From Actinomycetes bacterium (lineage in GTDB: Bacteria > Actinomycetota > Acidimicrobiia > Acidimicrobiales > Acidimicrobiaceae): a DNA stretch of 45,468 nt. The DNA lies in NCBI GenBank assembly GCA_021841935.1, contig JAKCDL010000017.1:1-45468 (forward strand). The letters are read 5' to 3'. Of this stretch, positions 35,333 through 43,126 are shown in pieces (positions within the stretch are counted from its first letter, which is position 1; each line of letters begins with the position of its first letter). Both the position numbers and the translations under genes were made by a program. Under the pieces are notes generated by a model, which was not told where the DNA came from, did not search any database, and saw only the letters and a list, made by a program, of their open reading frames with translations.

Positions 35333-35469
35333 AACATCTCATTCCTTTCGACGATCAAGCGTCAAACGATTCGATTCGACGCGATCTGCGATCCCGTCGA
35401 TACCAAAGATGTTGAATGAATGTTATGAATCGATTATGCGACCTTTTAGATCTAAAAGCTTAATAAATT

Positions 35470-35497
35470 GACCCCTCTAACTTGCGCTAGAGGGGTC
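35470..35497 (-). terminator. Terminator hairpin of hisG
   Basis: Arms GACCCCTCTA (35470-35479) and TAGAGGGGTC (35488-35497) form a perfect ten-base-pair stem with an eight-base loop. On the minus strand it follows the hisG stop by about 75 bases and is followed by a T-rich but broken stretch. Confidence 0.65.
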
Positions 35498-35573
35498 ATT
35501 CAATTGGTGACGCTAAGCAGATTGAACCGTCAATTGCAATGGGGGCGATCCGAAGTTTTGTTCTCGAGTAGCG

Positions 35574-36449
35574 TTACTCGATAATCTTACTCAGAGGTAA
35601 CTCAAGGATTCCAGTAGCGCCAGCATCCTTCAAAGCTGGTATCAAAGTATTTATCCCTTCGCGCGCCACCACAGTCTCAACTGCGTAACCCGCATGGCCA
35701 TGCAGTTCAGAGACTGTAGGGGCCTTCATTGCAGGGATCAATTCGATTACCGCCTCGAGGTCTTCGCCCGAGACGTTCAGCTTTAGCAATACCTTTCCAC
35801 GTGCGGTAAGTGTTCCTGTCAAAAGTGTAAATATCTGCTGCATGGCATGGAATTTATCTGGGTCTTTAGCGGCCTCTGGATTAGCCAAAAGCTCGGTATA
35901 TGAAGTCAATATGGTATCGATAATTCGAAGTCCAGCAGCCCTAATCGCGCGTCCAGTCTCAGTTATCTCAACAACCGCATCGGCAATGTCAGGGATCTTA
36001 GCCTCCGTAGCACCGTAGGAAAGAAAGACGTTCGCTTTGATGCCATGTCTCTCAAAGTACTTCTTGGTCAAGGTTGGGTATTCGGTTGAGACCCTAACAC
36101 CATCCTTTAGGTCACTGACTGAGGTGATTCCTGACTTCTCAGAGACAGCTAGTACCACTCTGATCGGATTAGTGGTCGCCTTGGAGTAGTGCAATTGACC
36201 GATGGAGACTAGGTTCGACTCTGTCTCTTCAACCCAGTCGCGCCCCGTAATACCAAGGTCAAAGAGACCATCCTCTAGATAAGTGGGGATCTCTTGAGGA
36301 CGCAAGATCCTTACATCAGATATCCTTGGATCCTTGATCGTGGCGCGATAGTCCACCTCAGAAGATCGGACTATCGAGAGGTCAGCCGCTGAAAAAAGTT
36401 CAAACGTCGACTTCTCCAACGAACCCTTTGGAAGCACTAAGCGCAACAT
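35574..36449 (-). CDS. hisG: ATP phosphoribosyltransferase (long form)
   Basis: Catalyses the first step of histidine synthesis, joining ATP and PRPP. The 291-residue length marks the long form with a C-terminal ACT-like regulatory domain (from about 210) that binds histidine. Recognisable parts are LRLVLPKGSLEK at the start, DLGITGRDWVEE, and VEITETGRAIRAAGLRIID, the PRPP-binding signature. The ATG at 36449 has AAAGGGA five bases upstream; the GTG one codon earlier is an alternative. No other his gene is in the window. It lies alone between terminator-like hairpins. Confidence 0.96.
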   Translation of the reverse strand: MLRLVLPKGSLEKSTFELFSAADLSIVRSSEVDYRATIKDPRISDVRILRPQEIPTYLEDGLFDLGITGRDWVEETESNLVSIGQLHYSKATTNPIRVVLAVSEKSGITSVSDLKDGVRVSTEYPTLTKKYFERHGIKANVFLSYGATEAKIPDIADAVVEITETGRAIRAAGLRIIDTILTSYTELLANPEAAKDPDKFHAMQQIFTLLTGTLTARGKVLLKLNVSGEDLEAVIELIPAMKAPTVSELHGHAGYAVETVVAREGINTLIPALKDAGATGILELPLSKIIE

Positions 36450-36539
36450 CACATTCCCTTTGCATAGTTATTTCTTCTATACATCAGTGTAAGTTGTATA
36501 GTGCCTAGAGCCACCGGATCAACTTTTGCACCTTCATGA

Positions 36540-36567
36540 GAGGCTCCCAGTAAAAATTGAGAGCCTC
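36540..36567 (-). terminator. Hairpin after the DUF1641 gene
   Basis: Arms GAGGCTCCC (36540-36548) and GAGAGCCTC (36559-36567) pair with one mismatch around a loop containing AAAAA. On the minus strand it stands just after the DUF1641 stop and probably ends the formate dehydrogenase transcript. No T-run follows. Confidence 0.45.
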
Positions 36568-36575
36568 AATAACCG

Positions 36576-37040
36576 TTATCGACTCTTCCCGATTCTAAAT
36601 GCGAGTGAAAGAACGATATCAAGGCTCCTTCGCACCTCGGGGGTTCTCGCCTTTTTGAGAAGTTGCCTCAAAGATGGTGGCTCACCTCTATCGAGTGCCT
36701 CAGATGCCCCTCCCAAGCCATCGCTCAGGGCCTTTAGAATTCGAGGATCGAGGTTGCCAGCTATCGATAGAAATCGAACGAGGTTCTCTACTCCCTGACG
36801 AGTCTTCTCGTTATTCATCTTTTCGAGGATCGCCGATCCGGCGTCACAACCCTCTTCTAGGATTCCATTGAGGAGATCGATTAGATCTGAATCTCGAAGG
36901 TTCTCGATCAACCTAGCAAGTTGATCGATTTCGACCTGGTCATAGTTGATCGGCGGTCGTAACGCAGCGATGTTTTCTAAACCAATTGGCTGTGCCACCT
37001 TAGAGTCCCCCTCGTCTTCTAGGCGCTGCGACGAAGACAT
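36576..37040 (-). CDS. DUF1641 protein, formate dehydrogenase partner
   Basis: A 154-residue helical protein of the DUF1641 family, like YjgD of Bacillus, whose genes stand next to YjgC-type formate dehydrogenases. The core is LRDSDLIDLLNGILEEGCDAG, then TRQGVENLVRFLSIAGNLDPRILKALSDGLG, and a last part with PSLRQLLKKARTPEVRRSLDIVLSLA. The ATG at 37040 is inside the fdhA coding sequence, with AAAGGGA six bases upstream, so the genes overlap by 41 bases in different frames. A role in assembly or in linking the enzyme to a partner is inferred; no metal ligands are seen. Confidence 0.8.
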   Translation of the reverse strand: MSSSQRLEDEGDSKVAQPIGLENIAALRPPINYDQVEIDQLARLIENLRDSDLIDLLNGILEEGCDAGSAILEKMNNEKTRQGVENLVRFLSIAGNLDPRILKALSDGLGGASEALDRGEPPSLRQLLKKARTPEVRRSLDIVLSLAFRIGKSR

Positions 37041-39951
37041 AATCGTCCCTTTGCCACTTTCGTTCTATCTCGACACCACTCTGTGGATGTCGAATTGCAT
37101 TTCTAAAGTTCTTCTTCGGAAGTGGATTCTCTCCGCTAACGGAGAGTACCTCCATCTTCACTGCCAACTCTTTATATGCCGGGGTGTGAGTCGTTCTGTC
37201 GGTATGGGACGACGTGAGTACATTGATAGCAGAGTCGTTGTCTCCACTGTTCATTGGCATGTACAACTCTTTGCCACTCACCCTAGTAGTAACCAAGACT
37301 CTCGCCTTTATCTTGCCACGCCGTGAGACTAGGCGAACTAACGATCCGCTTTGGACTCCTCGCTCGGCGGCGAGTTCAGGCGAAACTTCGACAAATGTAC
37401 CCGGCGTCCTAGATCGAATTCCCTCAGACTTGAAGGTCATATTCCCCTCATGGAAGTGCTCTAGTAGCCTTCCATTGTTAAGGTGAAGGTCGAATTCATC
37501 ATCTACGACCTCGCTTGGCTCGATGTAGGTGACGCTATGCAGCTTGGCTCTGCCATTATCAAAGCCAAACCCATCAAGAAACAGAAGCGGCGTATCCTTC
37601 CCGTCGCGAGCCACTGGCCACTGCAGCGAATCGAAGCCCTGCAAAAGGTCGTATGAGACTCCAGAGAAGATCTTAGCCAGCGATGCCGCCTCGGCCATTA
37701 CATCAGCCGGACTCTCATAACTCCAATTTGCTCCAAGTGCATTGGCTATAGCAATTGTCCAGATGTAGTCGGGGTGTGATTCGCCGAGTGGATCAAGGGC
37801 GGCGTAGAGTCTTTGAATACGTCGTTCAGTGTTGGTAAAGGTGCCATCTTTTTCTAGGGACGGAGAAGCGGGCAATATTACATCTGCAAATTGCGCAGTC
37901 TTTGAGAAGAAGATATCTTGTACTACGAATAGATCAAGGCGCTCAAAGGCTCCCTGTACGTGAAGGGCGTTCGCATCTACGAGGCCCATATCCTCTCCAA
38001 TTAGGTAGAGGCCCCGGAGCGATCCGCCATAGATAGCATCTACCATCTCATGGTTGTCCAAGCCCTTCTCTGAGGGAAGTTCGCTACCCCATCCAGCTGA
38101 CCACTTAGCTCGGATGGCGTCGTCACTTACAAACTCATACCCGGGGAATCGATCTGGCATGGCTCCAAAGTCTGATGCACCTTGGACGTTATTATGGCCC
38201 CTCAACGGATATGATCCAGCCCCCTCGCGGGCATAGTTGCCAGTAACCAAGAGGAGATTAGATATAGCAGTTGAAGTATCCGAACCACCATTGTGCTGAG
38301 TTACGCCCATAGCCCAACAGATAGCAACACCATCAGCTGAAACTATCTCTTCAGCTACTGCCTTTAGCTCTTCGACTGAGATAGAGGTCAACTTAGCTGT
38401 ACTCTCCAAGTCAAATGGCGCTAGGGATGCGTAGTATTCATCGAAGTTATCGACGTGGCCATCGATAAAGTCGACGTCATGGCGGTTGGTATCGATGATG
38501 TACTTTGTAACAGCACTCAACCACGCTATGTCGCTACCTGGATTTGGGTGAATGAAGATATCTGCGCGTTCAGCCATCTCATGGCGGCGAAGGTCTGCGA
38601 CTATCAATCTTTTGCCACCGCTCTTATGAGCCCTTTTGATCCGCGTTGCAATGACTGGGTGGCTCTCTGCAGTATTTGAACCCACGATGATAACAAGGCC
38701 AGCCTTCTCTAAATCCGTTATCGATCCAGAGTCGCCGCCGATTCCAACGGTTCGCCACAGTCCAACTGTTGCAGGTGATTGACAATAACGAGAGCAGTTG
38801 TCGACGTTATTAGTCCCAACGACGGCACGAGCCAACTTTTGCATCAAGTAAGACTCTTCATTGGTGCACTTTGAAGATGAGATAAATCCAAGGGCATTTG
38901 GCCCCGACTCATCTTTGATCATCTTCATTCTCTCTGCTACGTAAGCCACGGCCTCCTCGAAGGTAACCTCTTCAAAGTGGTCACCTCGCCTGATCAAAGG
39001 CTTGGTGATCCGCTCCTTGGAGTTCACGTAGTCCCATCCGAACTTACCCTTGACACATGTCGATATTGCATTAGCAGGACCATCGGAGGGTTCTACTTTT
39101 ACAATCTTTCGACCCTTGGTCCATACCTCAAAGGAGCAACCGACGCCACAGTAGGTACAGACCGTCTTGGTCCTCTTTATCTGCGCCTTTCGCAGACGAG
39201 ACTCAGCCTCAGAGATTGCCATTACGCTTTGGATAGAAGTAGCGGGCTCGGCGGCCTTTGTAAGGGCGATCATTGGATCTTTCATCGTCTCTGGTAGCGA
39301 CGATAGGTAGCCGACCTCCTCCAACATCGACTTTTCCATTAGCGCGTTACATGGGCACACAGTTACACAGTGGCCACAACCAACGCACGAGGACTCACCC
39401 GCCGGGACGTCACTATCCCAAATGACCCTCGGACGTTCTCTCTCCCAATCGATAGAGAGGGTCTCATTTACCTGCAACTCTTGACAGGCTTGGACGCAGC
39501 GCCCACAGAGGATGCACTGATTTGGGTCATACCTGTAAAAGGGGTGGGATGCATCTATCGCATAGGGCTTCTTTTCAAACTCATAGAGTGGGTGGGCGAT
39601 CTCAGAGGCTGCGACTGTGTTGTGGACCACGCAGTTTCCATTGTTATTTTCGCAAAGGGTGCAGTAGAGGTCGTGGTTCTTTAGAATCCGACTTATACCT
39701 TCGAGTTGTGCCCCCTTTGCCTTTGTCGACTTCGTATCGACTACGAGCGATGCCCTTACTACACTTTCGCAACTTCTGACTAACTCGCCGCCAACCTCAA
39801 CGATACAAGTGTCACAGCTTCTGATAGGACCTAGAACTTCGTTGTAGCAGATCTGAGGAAGATCTGTTACGACACGGTTGATGGCACGTACCAGCAGTTC
39901 GCCATCTTGAGCTGCCACCTCTTTGCCATCGATAGTGATTTGGACTTCCAA
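37000..39951 (-). CDS. Formate dehydrogenase alpha subunit (YjgC type)
   Basis: A 983-residue cytoplasmic molybdo- or tungstoenzyme expected to oxidise formate to CO2. Cofactor sites in order: [2Fe-2S] Cys 35, 46, 49, 61; a His/Cys [4Fe-4S] site with H93, C97, C100, C107; two ferredoxin clusters at C146-C156 and C189-C199; the Mo-domain [4Fe-4S] at C265, C268, C272, C299; then the molybdopterin domains to the C-terminus. The Mo ligand is C390 in NCSRYCQSP, a Cys and not selenocysteine, followed by Gln instead of the His of well-studied enzymes. As I recall, this is typical of the YjgC branch. Start TTG with AGG seven bases before. The DUF1641 gene follows with overlap, and mog is divergent. 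Confidence 0.9.
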   Translation of the reverse strand: MEVQITIDGKEVAAQDGELLVRAINRVVTDLPQICYNEVLGPIRSCDTCIVEVGGELVRSCESVVRASLVVDTKSTKAKGAQLEGISRILKNHDLYCTLCENNNGNCVVHNTVAASEIAHPLYEFEKKPYAIDASHPFYRYDPNQCILCGRCVQACQELQVNETLSIDWERERPRVIWDSDVPAGESSCVGCGHCVTVCPCNALMEKSMLEEVGYLSSLPETMKDPMIALTKAAEPATSIQSVMAISEAESRLRKAQIKRTKTVCTYCGVGCSFEVWTKGRKIVKVEPSDGPANAISTCVKGKFGWDYVNSKERITKPLIRRGDHFEEVTFEEAVAYVAERMKMIKDESGPNALGFISSSKCTNEESYLMQKLARAVVGTNNVDNCSRYCQSPATVGLWRTVGIGGDSGSITDLEKAGLVIIVGSNTAESHPVIATRIKRAHKSGGKRLIVADLRRHEMAERADIFIHPNPGSDIAWLSAVTKYIIDTNRHDVDFIDGHVDNFDEYYASLAPFDLESTAKLTSISVEELKAVAEEIVSADGVAICWAMGVTQHNGGSDTSTAISNLLLVTGNYAREGAGSYPLRGHNNVQGASDFGAMPDRFPGYEFVSDDAIRAKWSAGWGSELPSEKGLDNHEMVDAIYGGSLRGLYLIGEDMGLVDANALHVQGAFERLDLFVVQDIFFSKTAQFADVILPASPSLEKDGTFTNTERRIQRLYAALDPLGESHPDYIWTIAIANALGANWSYESPADVMAEAASLAKIFSGVSYDLLQGFDSLQWPVARDGKDTPLLFLDGFGFDNGRAKLHSVTYIEPSEVVDDEFDLHLNNGRLLEHFHEGNMTFKSEGIRSRTPGTFVEVSPELAAERGVQSGSLVRLVSRRGKIKARVLVTTRVSGKELYMPMNSGDNDSAINVLTSSHTDRTTHTPAYKELAVKMEVLSVSGENPLPKKNFRNAIRHPQSGVEIERKWQRDDYVFVAAPRRRGGL

Positions 39952-40120
39952 CTCTTTACCTAACCTGTCAAACTCATCTCAACTGCCTCGAAGATAGTGT
40001 TCCGAGGGCTATTTCGATTCACGTACCCCTAGAAACTATCAAAAACCAGCCAACAATCCAACGTCAACGCCCTCTCACTTAGCGAAAAGGTCATAGTTTC
40101 CTGTAGTATCTCGACTTAGT

Positions 40121-40606
40121 ATGAACAACCACTTTGCTAAAGTCCTAACAGTGTCAGATGCATGCTTCCACGGAACGCGAGAGGACACCTCCGGAGAGGC
40201 ACTCAGACAACTCTTGATCGAAAATAACTATCAGATCGTCGATTCAAGAATCTCCCCGGATGGTATTGAACCTGTCTCTGAGCAACTCATCGAGATGGCA
40301 ACTAACTTTCACGGTTTGATAGTGACTACTGGTGGAACGGGCTTCACCAAAAGGGATTTAACCCCCGAAGCCACACTAAGGGTGATCGAGCGCGAGGCAC
40401 CTGGAATTGCAGAGTATGCGCGTAGTATCAACAAATTAGGTATGATCTCTCGCGGTCGCTGCGGTATCAGAGACGAAGCTCTCATATTCAACGTTCCAGG
40501 GTCGCCAAAGGGCGCCAGAGAGATGCTAGAGGCAGTAATTGAAACCATCGGACACGCCATCGACCTCTTACAAGATGCCAAATCCGAGCACCCCAAGGGA
40601 CCTTAA
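40121..40606 (+). CDS. mog: Molybdopterin adenylyltransferase (Mog/MoaB family)
   Basis: A 161-residue protein that adenylates molybdopterin before metal insertion, or acts as MoaB. Motifs are LTVSDACFHG, the phosphate-binding TTGGTGFTKRDLTPEAT (near 68-84) and NVPGSPKGAREM near the end. It is divergent from the formate dehydrogenase gene, which needs this cofactor. No Shine-Dalgarno site is visible; TAGTAT lies 14 to 9 bases before the ATG, so the mRNA may be nearly leaderless. Mog and MoaB cannot be separated reliably by eye. Confidence 0.88.
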   Translation: MNNHFAKVLTVSDACFHGTREDTSGEALRQLLIENNYQIVDSRISPDGIEPVSEQLIEMATNFHGLIVTTGGTGFTKRDLTPEATLRVIEREAPGIAEYARSINKLGMISRGRCGIRDEALIFNVPGSPKGAREMLEAVIETIGHAIDLLQDAKSEHPKGP

Positions 40607-40646
40607 GTGAACGAGGGCTACCTAACTTCCAAGATGAGATGAAAAT

Positions 40647-41669
40647 ATGAGCCAGACTTCGATAGACCGAGATCGACGAGCGATGAGATTAGCTATCCTC
40701 GCTAGCCGAGAGGCCCGCAAGCATGCACGCCCCAATCCCTGGGTGGGTGCCGTCTTTGTTGGCAGAGATGGAGAGGTCTCTTCCGGGGCAACACGTCCAC
40801 CAGGCGGAAGCCATGCCGAAGTTGTCGCTCGAGATCGATGCAACTTCGACCTCAAAGGATCGACTCTATATGTAACTCTCGAACCCTGCTCCCACCATGG
40901 AAAGACCCCCCCTTGTGCTGAGATGTTAATAAAAGAGGGAGTTTCTAGAGTGGTGATCGGCTCCCTAGACCCCGACGAGAGAGTAAGCGGTATGGGGGTA
41001 AAGCTCTTAGAAGATGCTGGCATCGAAGTCGAACTTGGCCTTTTGGCCTCCGAGATAAGGGCAGATCTAGCACCGTATCTGGTCCATCGACAGCTAAGGC
41101 GACCATTTACACTCCTTAAGGTCGCAGCTACGCTAGATGGATTCATCGCTGCACCCGATGGTAGCTCGAAGTGGATCACGGGAGAAGAGTCGCGCAAAGA
41201 GGTGGCTCGATTGAGGGCGTACTCCGACGTCCTCATAACGGGCGCCGGAACTGTCCGCGTCGATGACCCATCAATGCGAGCACATGGCTACGAAGATCAA
41301 TCTCCTCGACGCATAGTCCTAGGTGAGATCTCGCCTGAGGCAAAGATCAACCCCGCAACATCGTTTAGAGGCGACATTGGCGAGCTAATGGCGAACTTGG
41401 GTGAAGAGGGCGCCATCGTAGCAATGGTTGAAGCTGGCGCTAAGGTCGCAAAGTCATTTCTCGACCAAGGCCTCGTCGACCAGATAAACCTCTTCCTTGC
41501 GCCCAAATTTCTAGGCGGGTCAGATGGGATATCGATCTTTGACGGCACGGGAGCATCAAACATTTCAAAGTCATATAACTTTGACATTGCAACGAGTAAC
41601 CGCAGGGGCAGTGACATCGAATTAGTTCTTAGATCAAAGTGGCTAAGCGCCTTCATCGAAGGCGCTTAG
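40647..41669 (+). CDS. ribD: Riboflavin biosynthesis deaminase/reductase
   Basis: A bifunctional enzyme of 340 residues for the second and third steps of riboflavin synthesis. The deaminase domain (1-145) has the zinc site GSHAEV and EPCSHHGKTPPCAEM. The reductase domain (150-340) begins RPFTLLKVAATLDGFIAAPDGSSKWITG and contains MVEAGAKVAKSFLDQGLVDQINLFLAPKFLGG. It is convergent with ribH. The last codons and the stop lie inside a strong terminator hairpin. The enzyme is a little short in the reductase part but has all recognisable motifs. Confidence 0.96.
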   Translation: MSQTSIDRDRRAMRLAILASREARKHARPNPWVGAVFVGRDGEVSSGATRPPGGSHAEVVARDRCNFDLKGSTLYVTLEPCSHHGKTPPCAEMLIKEGVSRVVIGSLDPDERVSGMGVKLLEDAGIEVELGLLASEIRADLAPYLVHRQLRRPFTLLKVAATLDGFIAAPDGSSKWITGEESRKEVARLRAYSDVLITGAGTVRVDDPSMRAHGYEDQSPRRIVLGEISPEAKINPATSFRGDIGELMANLGEEGAIVAMVEAGAKVAKSFLDQGLVDQINLFLAPKFLGGSDGISIFDGTGASNISKSYNFDIATSNRRGSDIELVLRSKWLSAFIEGA

Positions 41670-41671
41670 CC
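41641..41671 (+). terminator. Terminator containing the ribD stop codon
   Basis: Arms GGCTAAGCGCCTT (41641-41653) and AAGGCGCTTAGCC (41659-41671) form a perfect 13-base-pair stem with a five-base loop, followed by TACCTTTT. The ribD stop TAG is at 41667-41669, so the hairpin encodes the last nine residues of RibD. Confidence 0.8.
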
Positions 41672-41751
41672 TACCTTTTGCATAATGTTTTGCTATGTCC
41701 CTAGCAAGATGGAGTCGCTGAAGACCAGATTCGTGAATCGACAAAGAGTGG

Positions 41752-42216
41752 CTATTTAGCTAGCTTTTTTAGGACCGATACCATCTCTATTGCTCCTAGA
41801 GCAGCCTCAAAACCCTTGTTGCCACCCTTGACGCCCGCGCGATTCATTGCCTGTTCAACAGTATCGGTCGTCAGTATTCCCATCAAAACTGGGATTGAAT
41901 AATCTTGCGAAACCTTCGCTAGGCCGCTCGTTGTGACATTGACGACTACGTCGTAGTGTGAGGTTTCGCCGCGGATGACCGCACCCAATGCTACGATCGC
42001 GTCATACCGAGAGGTCTGAGCCCCCGCCTTTGCCAAAAGTGGAAGCTCAGCGGCCCCAGGGCAATAGGCAACGTCGTAGGTTATTTTAGGGTTCGCGACC
42101 ATATCGAATCCGCCCTTCGCACCTTCAACCAACTTGTCGACTACAAATTCATTGAAGCGAGATGCGACTATCAAAAAGTTGCCCTCGGCTAAATCGAAAC
42201 TACCTCTAAACACCAA
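41752..42216 (-). CDS. ribH: 6,7-dimethyl-8-ribityllumazine synthase
   Basis: Condenses the RibD pathway product with dihydroxybutanone phosphate to lumazine, the step before riboflavin. The 154-residue length is normal. ASRFNEFVVDKLVEGA binds substrate, YCPGAAELPLLA and GAVIRGETSHYDVVVN carry the catalytic His region, and GNKGFEAALGAIEM is the C-terminal signature. Start TTG or the GTG next to it, after GAGGAG. It is convergent with ribD. ribBA and ribE are not in the window. Confidence 0.96.
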   Translation of the reverse strand: MVFRGSFDLAEGNFLIVASRFNEFVVDKLVEGAKGGFDMVANPKITYDVAYCPGAAELPLLAKAGAQTSRYDAIVALGAVIRGETSHYDVVVNVTTSGLAKVSQDYSIPVLMGILTTDTVEQAMNRAGVKGGNKGFEAALGAIEMVSVLKKLAK

Positions 42217-42389
42217 TCTCGCTCCTCAACCACAAATAACCAACGGTAAAAATATCTACTCCGCGATAACGATAATAACCCTCACATATGCGCACGACAC
42301 TTTACAAAGATCAAAGTAAGCAGAAGAGTAATTCGAGCAGTGGTCCAAATTAGAAGACGGCAAATACTCACTCGAACTGGTCCAAGCGA

Positions 42390-43016
42390 TCACGTAAGTG
42401 GAGGCAGGGATGGATCCATTAACCTAAAGACTCGCATCATGTGCTCCTGGACAGGTGGAAGGTTCCTCTGGTCTAACTCGTCGATATCCTCCCTGACATT
42501 CATCGTTGAACGAAAGACACCAAAGATAAATCGTGAGAGAACCAAGGCGTAGGTACTTCGATCTAGTTCACTCAGATATGAGTTAGTGGTGGCAAGACGG
42601 CGTTCGATTTCAGTGGCAAATTGTAACTCGAATTCGAAGATCAGTCGCACCACATCCACAACCACCATGCCGGCGTTGAGCCCTATCGCCATAGCTCTTA
42701 GCTCTCCAATTCGCGGAAGTTGAGAGAGGTTTGTCCCCTTGACAGCTACCTCTATCGCATCCATTACCGATGTTCCTTCGGCCACATTGCGGAGGTTTTC
42801 GAGCAGTTCCGAAATTACAGTCCGCAAGTTAGGAAAGAGAAGCTCGTCTTTGGTCTCAAAGTATCGGTAAAAGGTGCGCTCCGATACTCCTGCTGCCTCT
42901 GCGATCTCACGGATATTTGTGTCGTTGTAACCCTTTTCGGCAAAGAAATCATGCGCAGCCTCGATCAATTTGGCTCTCGTTGCTTCCTTCTTCGCACCCC
43001 TGATAGATGAAGTCAT
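42390..43016 (-). CDS. TetR-family transcriptional regulator
   Basis: A 208-residue repressor-type protein. The helix-turn-helix is at about residues 12-60: ATRAKLIEAAHDFFAEKGYNDTNIREIAEAAGVSERTFYRYFETKDELL. The C-terminal half is a helical ligand-binding and dimerisation domain without specific signature. The gene is divergent from the MMPL transporter gene, with 110 bases between starts and repeated half-sites, so it probably controls the transporter and itself. ATG start. Confidence 0.92.
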   Translation of the reverse strand: MTSSIRGAKKEATRAKLIEAAHDFFAEKGYNDTNIREIAEAAGVSERTFYRYFETKDELLFPNLRTVISELLENLRNVAEGTSVMDAIEVAVKGTNLSQLPRIGELRAMAIGLNAGMVVVDVVRLIFEFELQFATEIERRLATTNSYLSELDRSTYALVLSRFIFGVFRSTMNVREDIDELDQRNLPPVQEHMMRVFRLMDPSLPPLT

Positions 43017-43057
43017 TACTGTCTAATCATACCCTCACGGAAAGTCCGCCATAAAAG

Positions 43058-43100
43058 TGTCATAACTGACATATTCATGTTACACTTTAAAATGTCAGTT
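43058..43100. promoter_or_regulatory. TetR operator candidate with TGTCA half-sites
   Basis: TGTCA (43058-43062) and TGACA (43067-43071) form a palindrome around TAAC. The longer arms AACTGACAT (43064-43072) and ATGTCAGTT (43092-43100) form a second inverted repeat with 19 bases between. They lie between the divergent TetR and MMPL genes, over the probable transporter promoter. Confidence 0.5.
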
Positions 43101-43126
43101 CTGCCAAAATCTAAGGAAGCATTACC

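Noticed and set aside
38770-38790. Selenocysteine in the formate dehydrogenase
   Set aside because: The metal-ligand codon is a normal Cys codon and there is no in-frame TGA in the gene.
42217-42389. FMN riboswitch before ribH
   Set aside because: The conserved RFN sequence blocks are not present in the short space upstream of ribH or of ribD.
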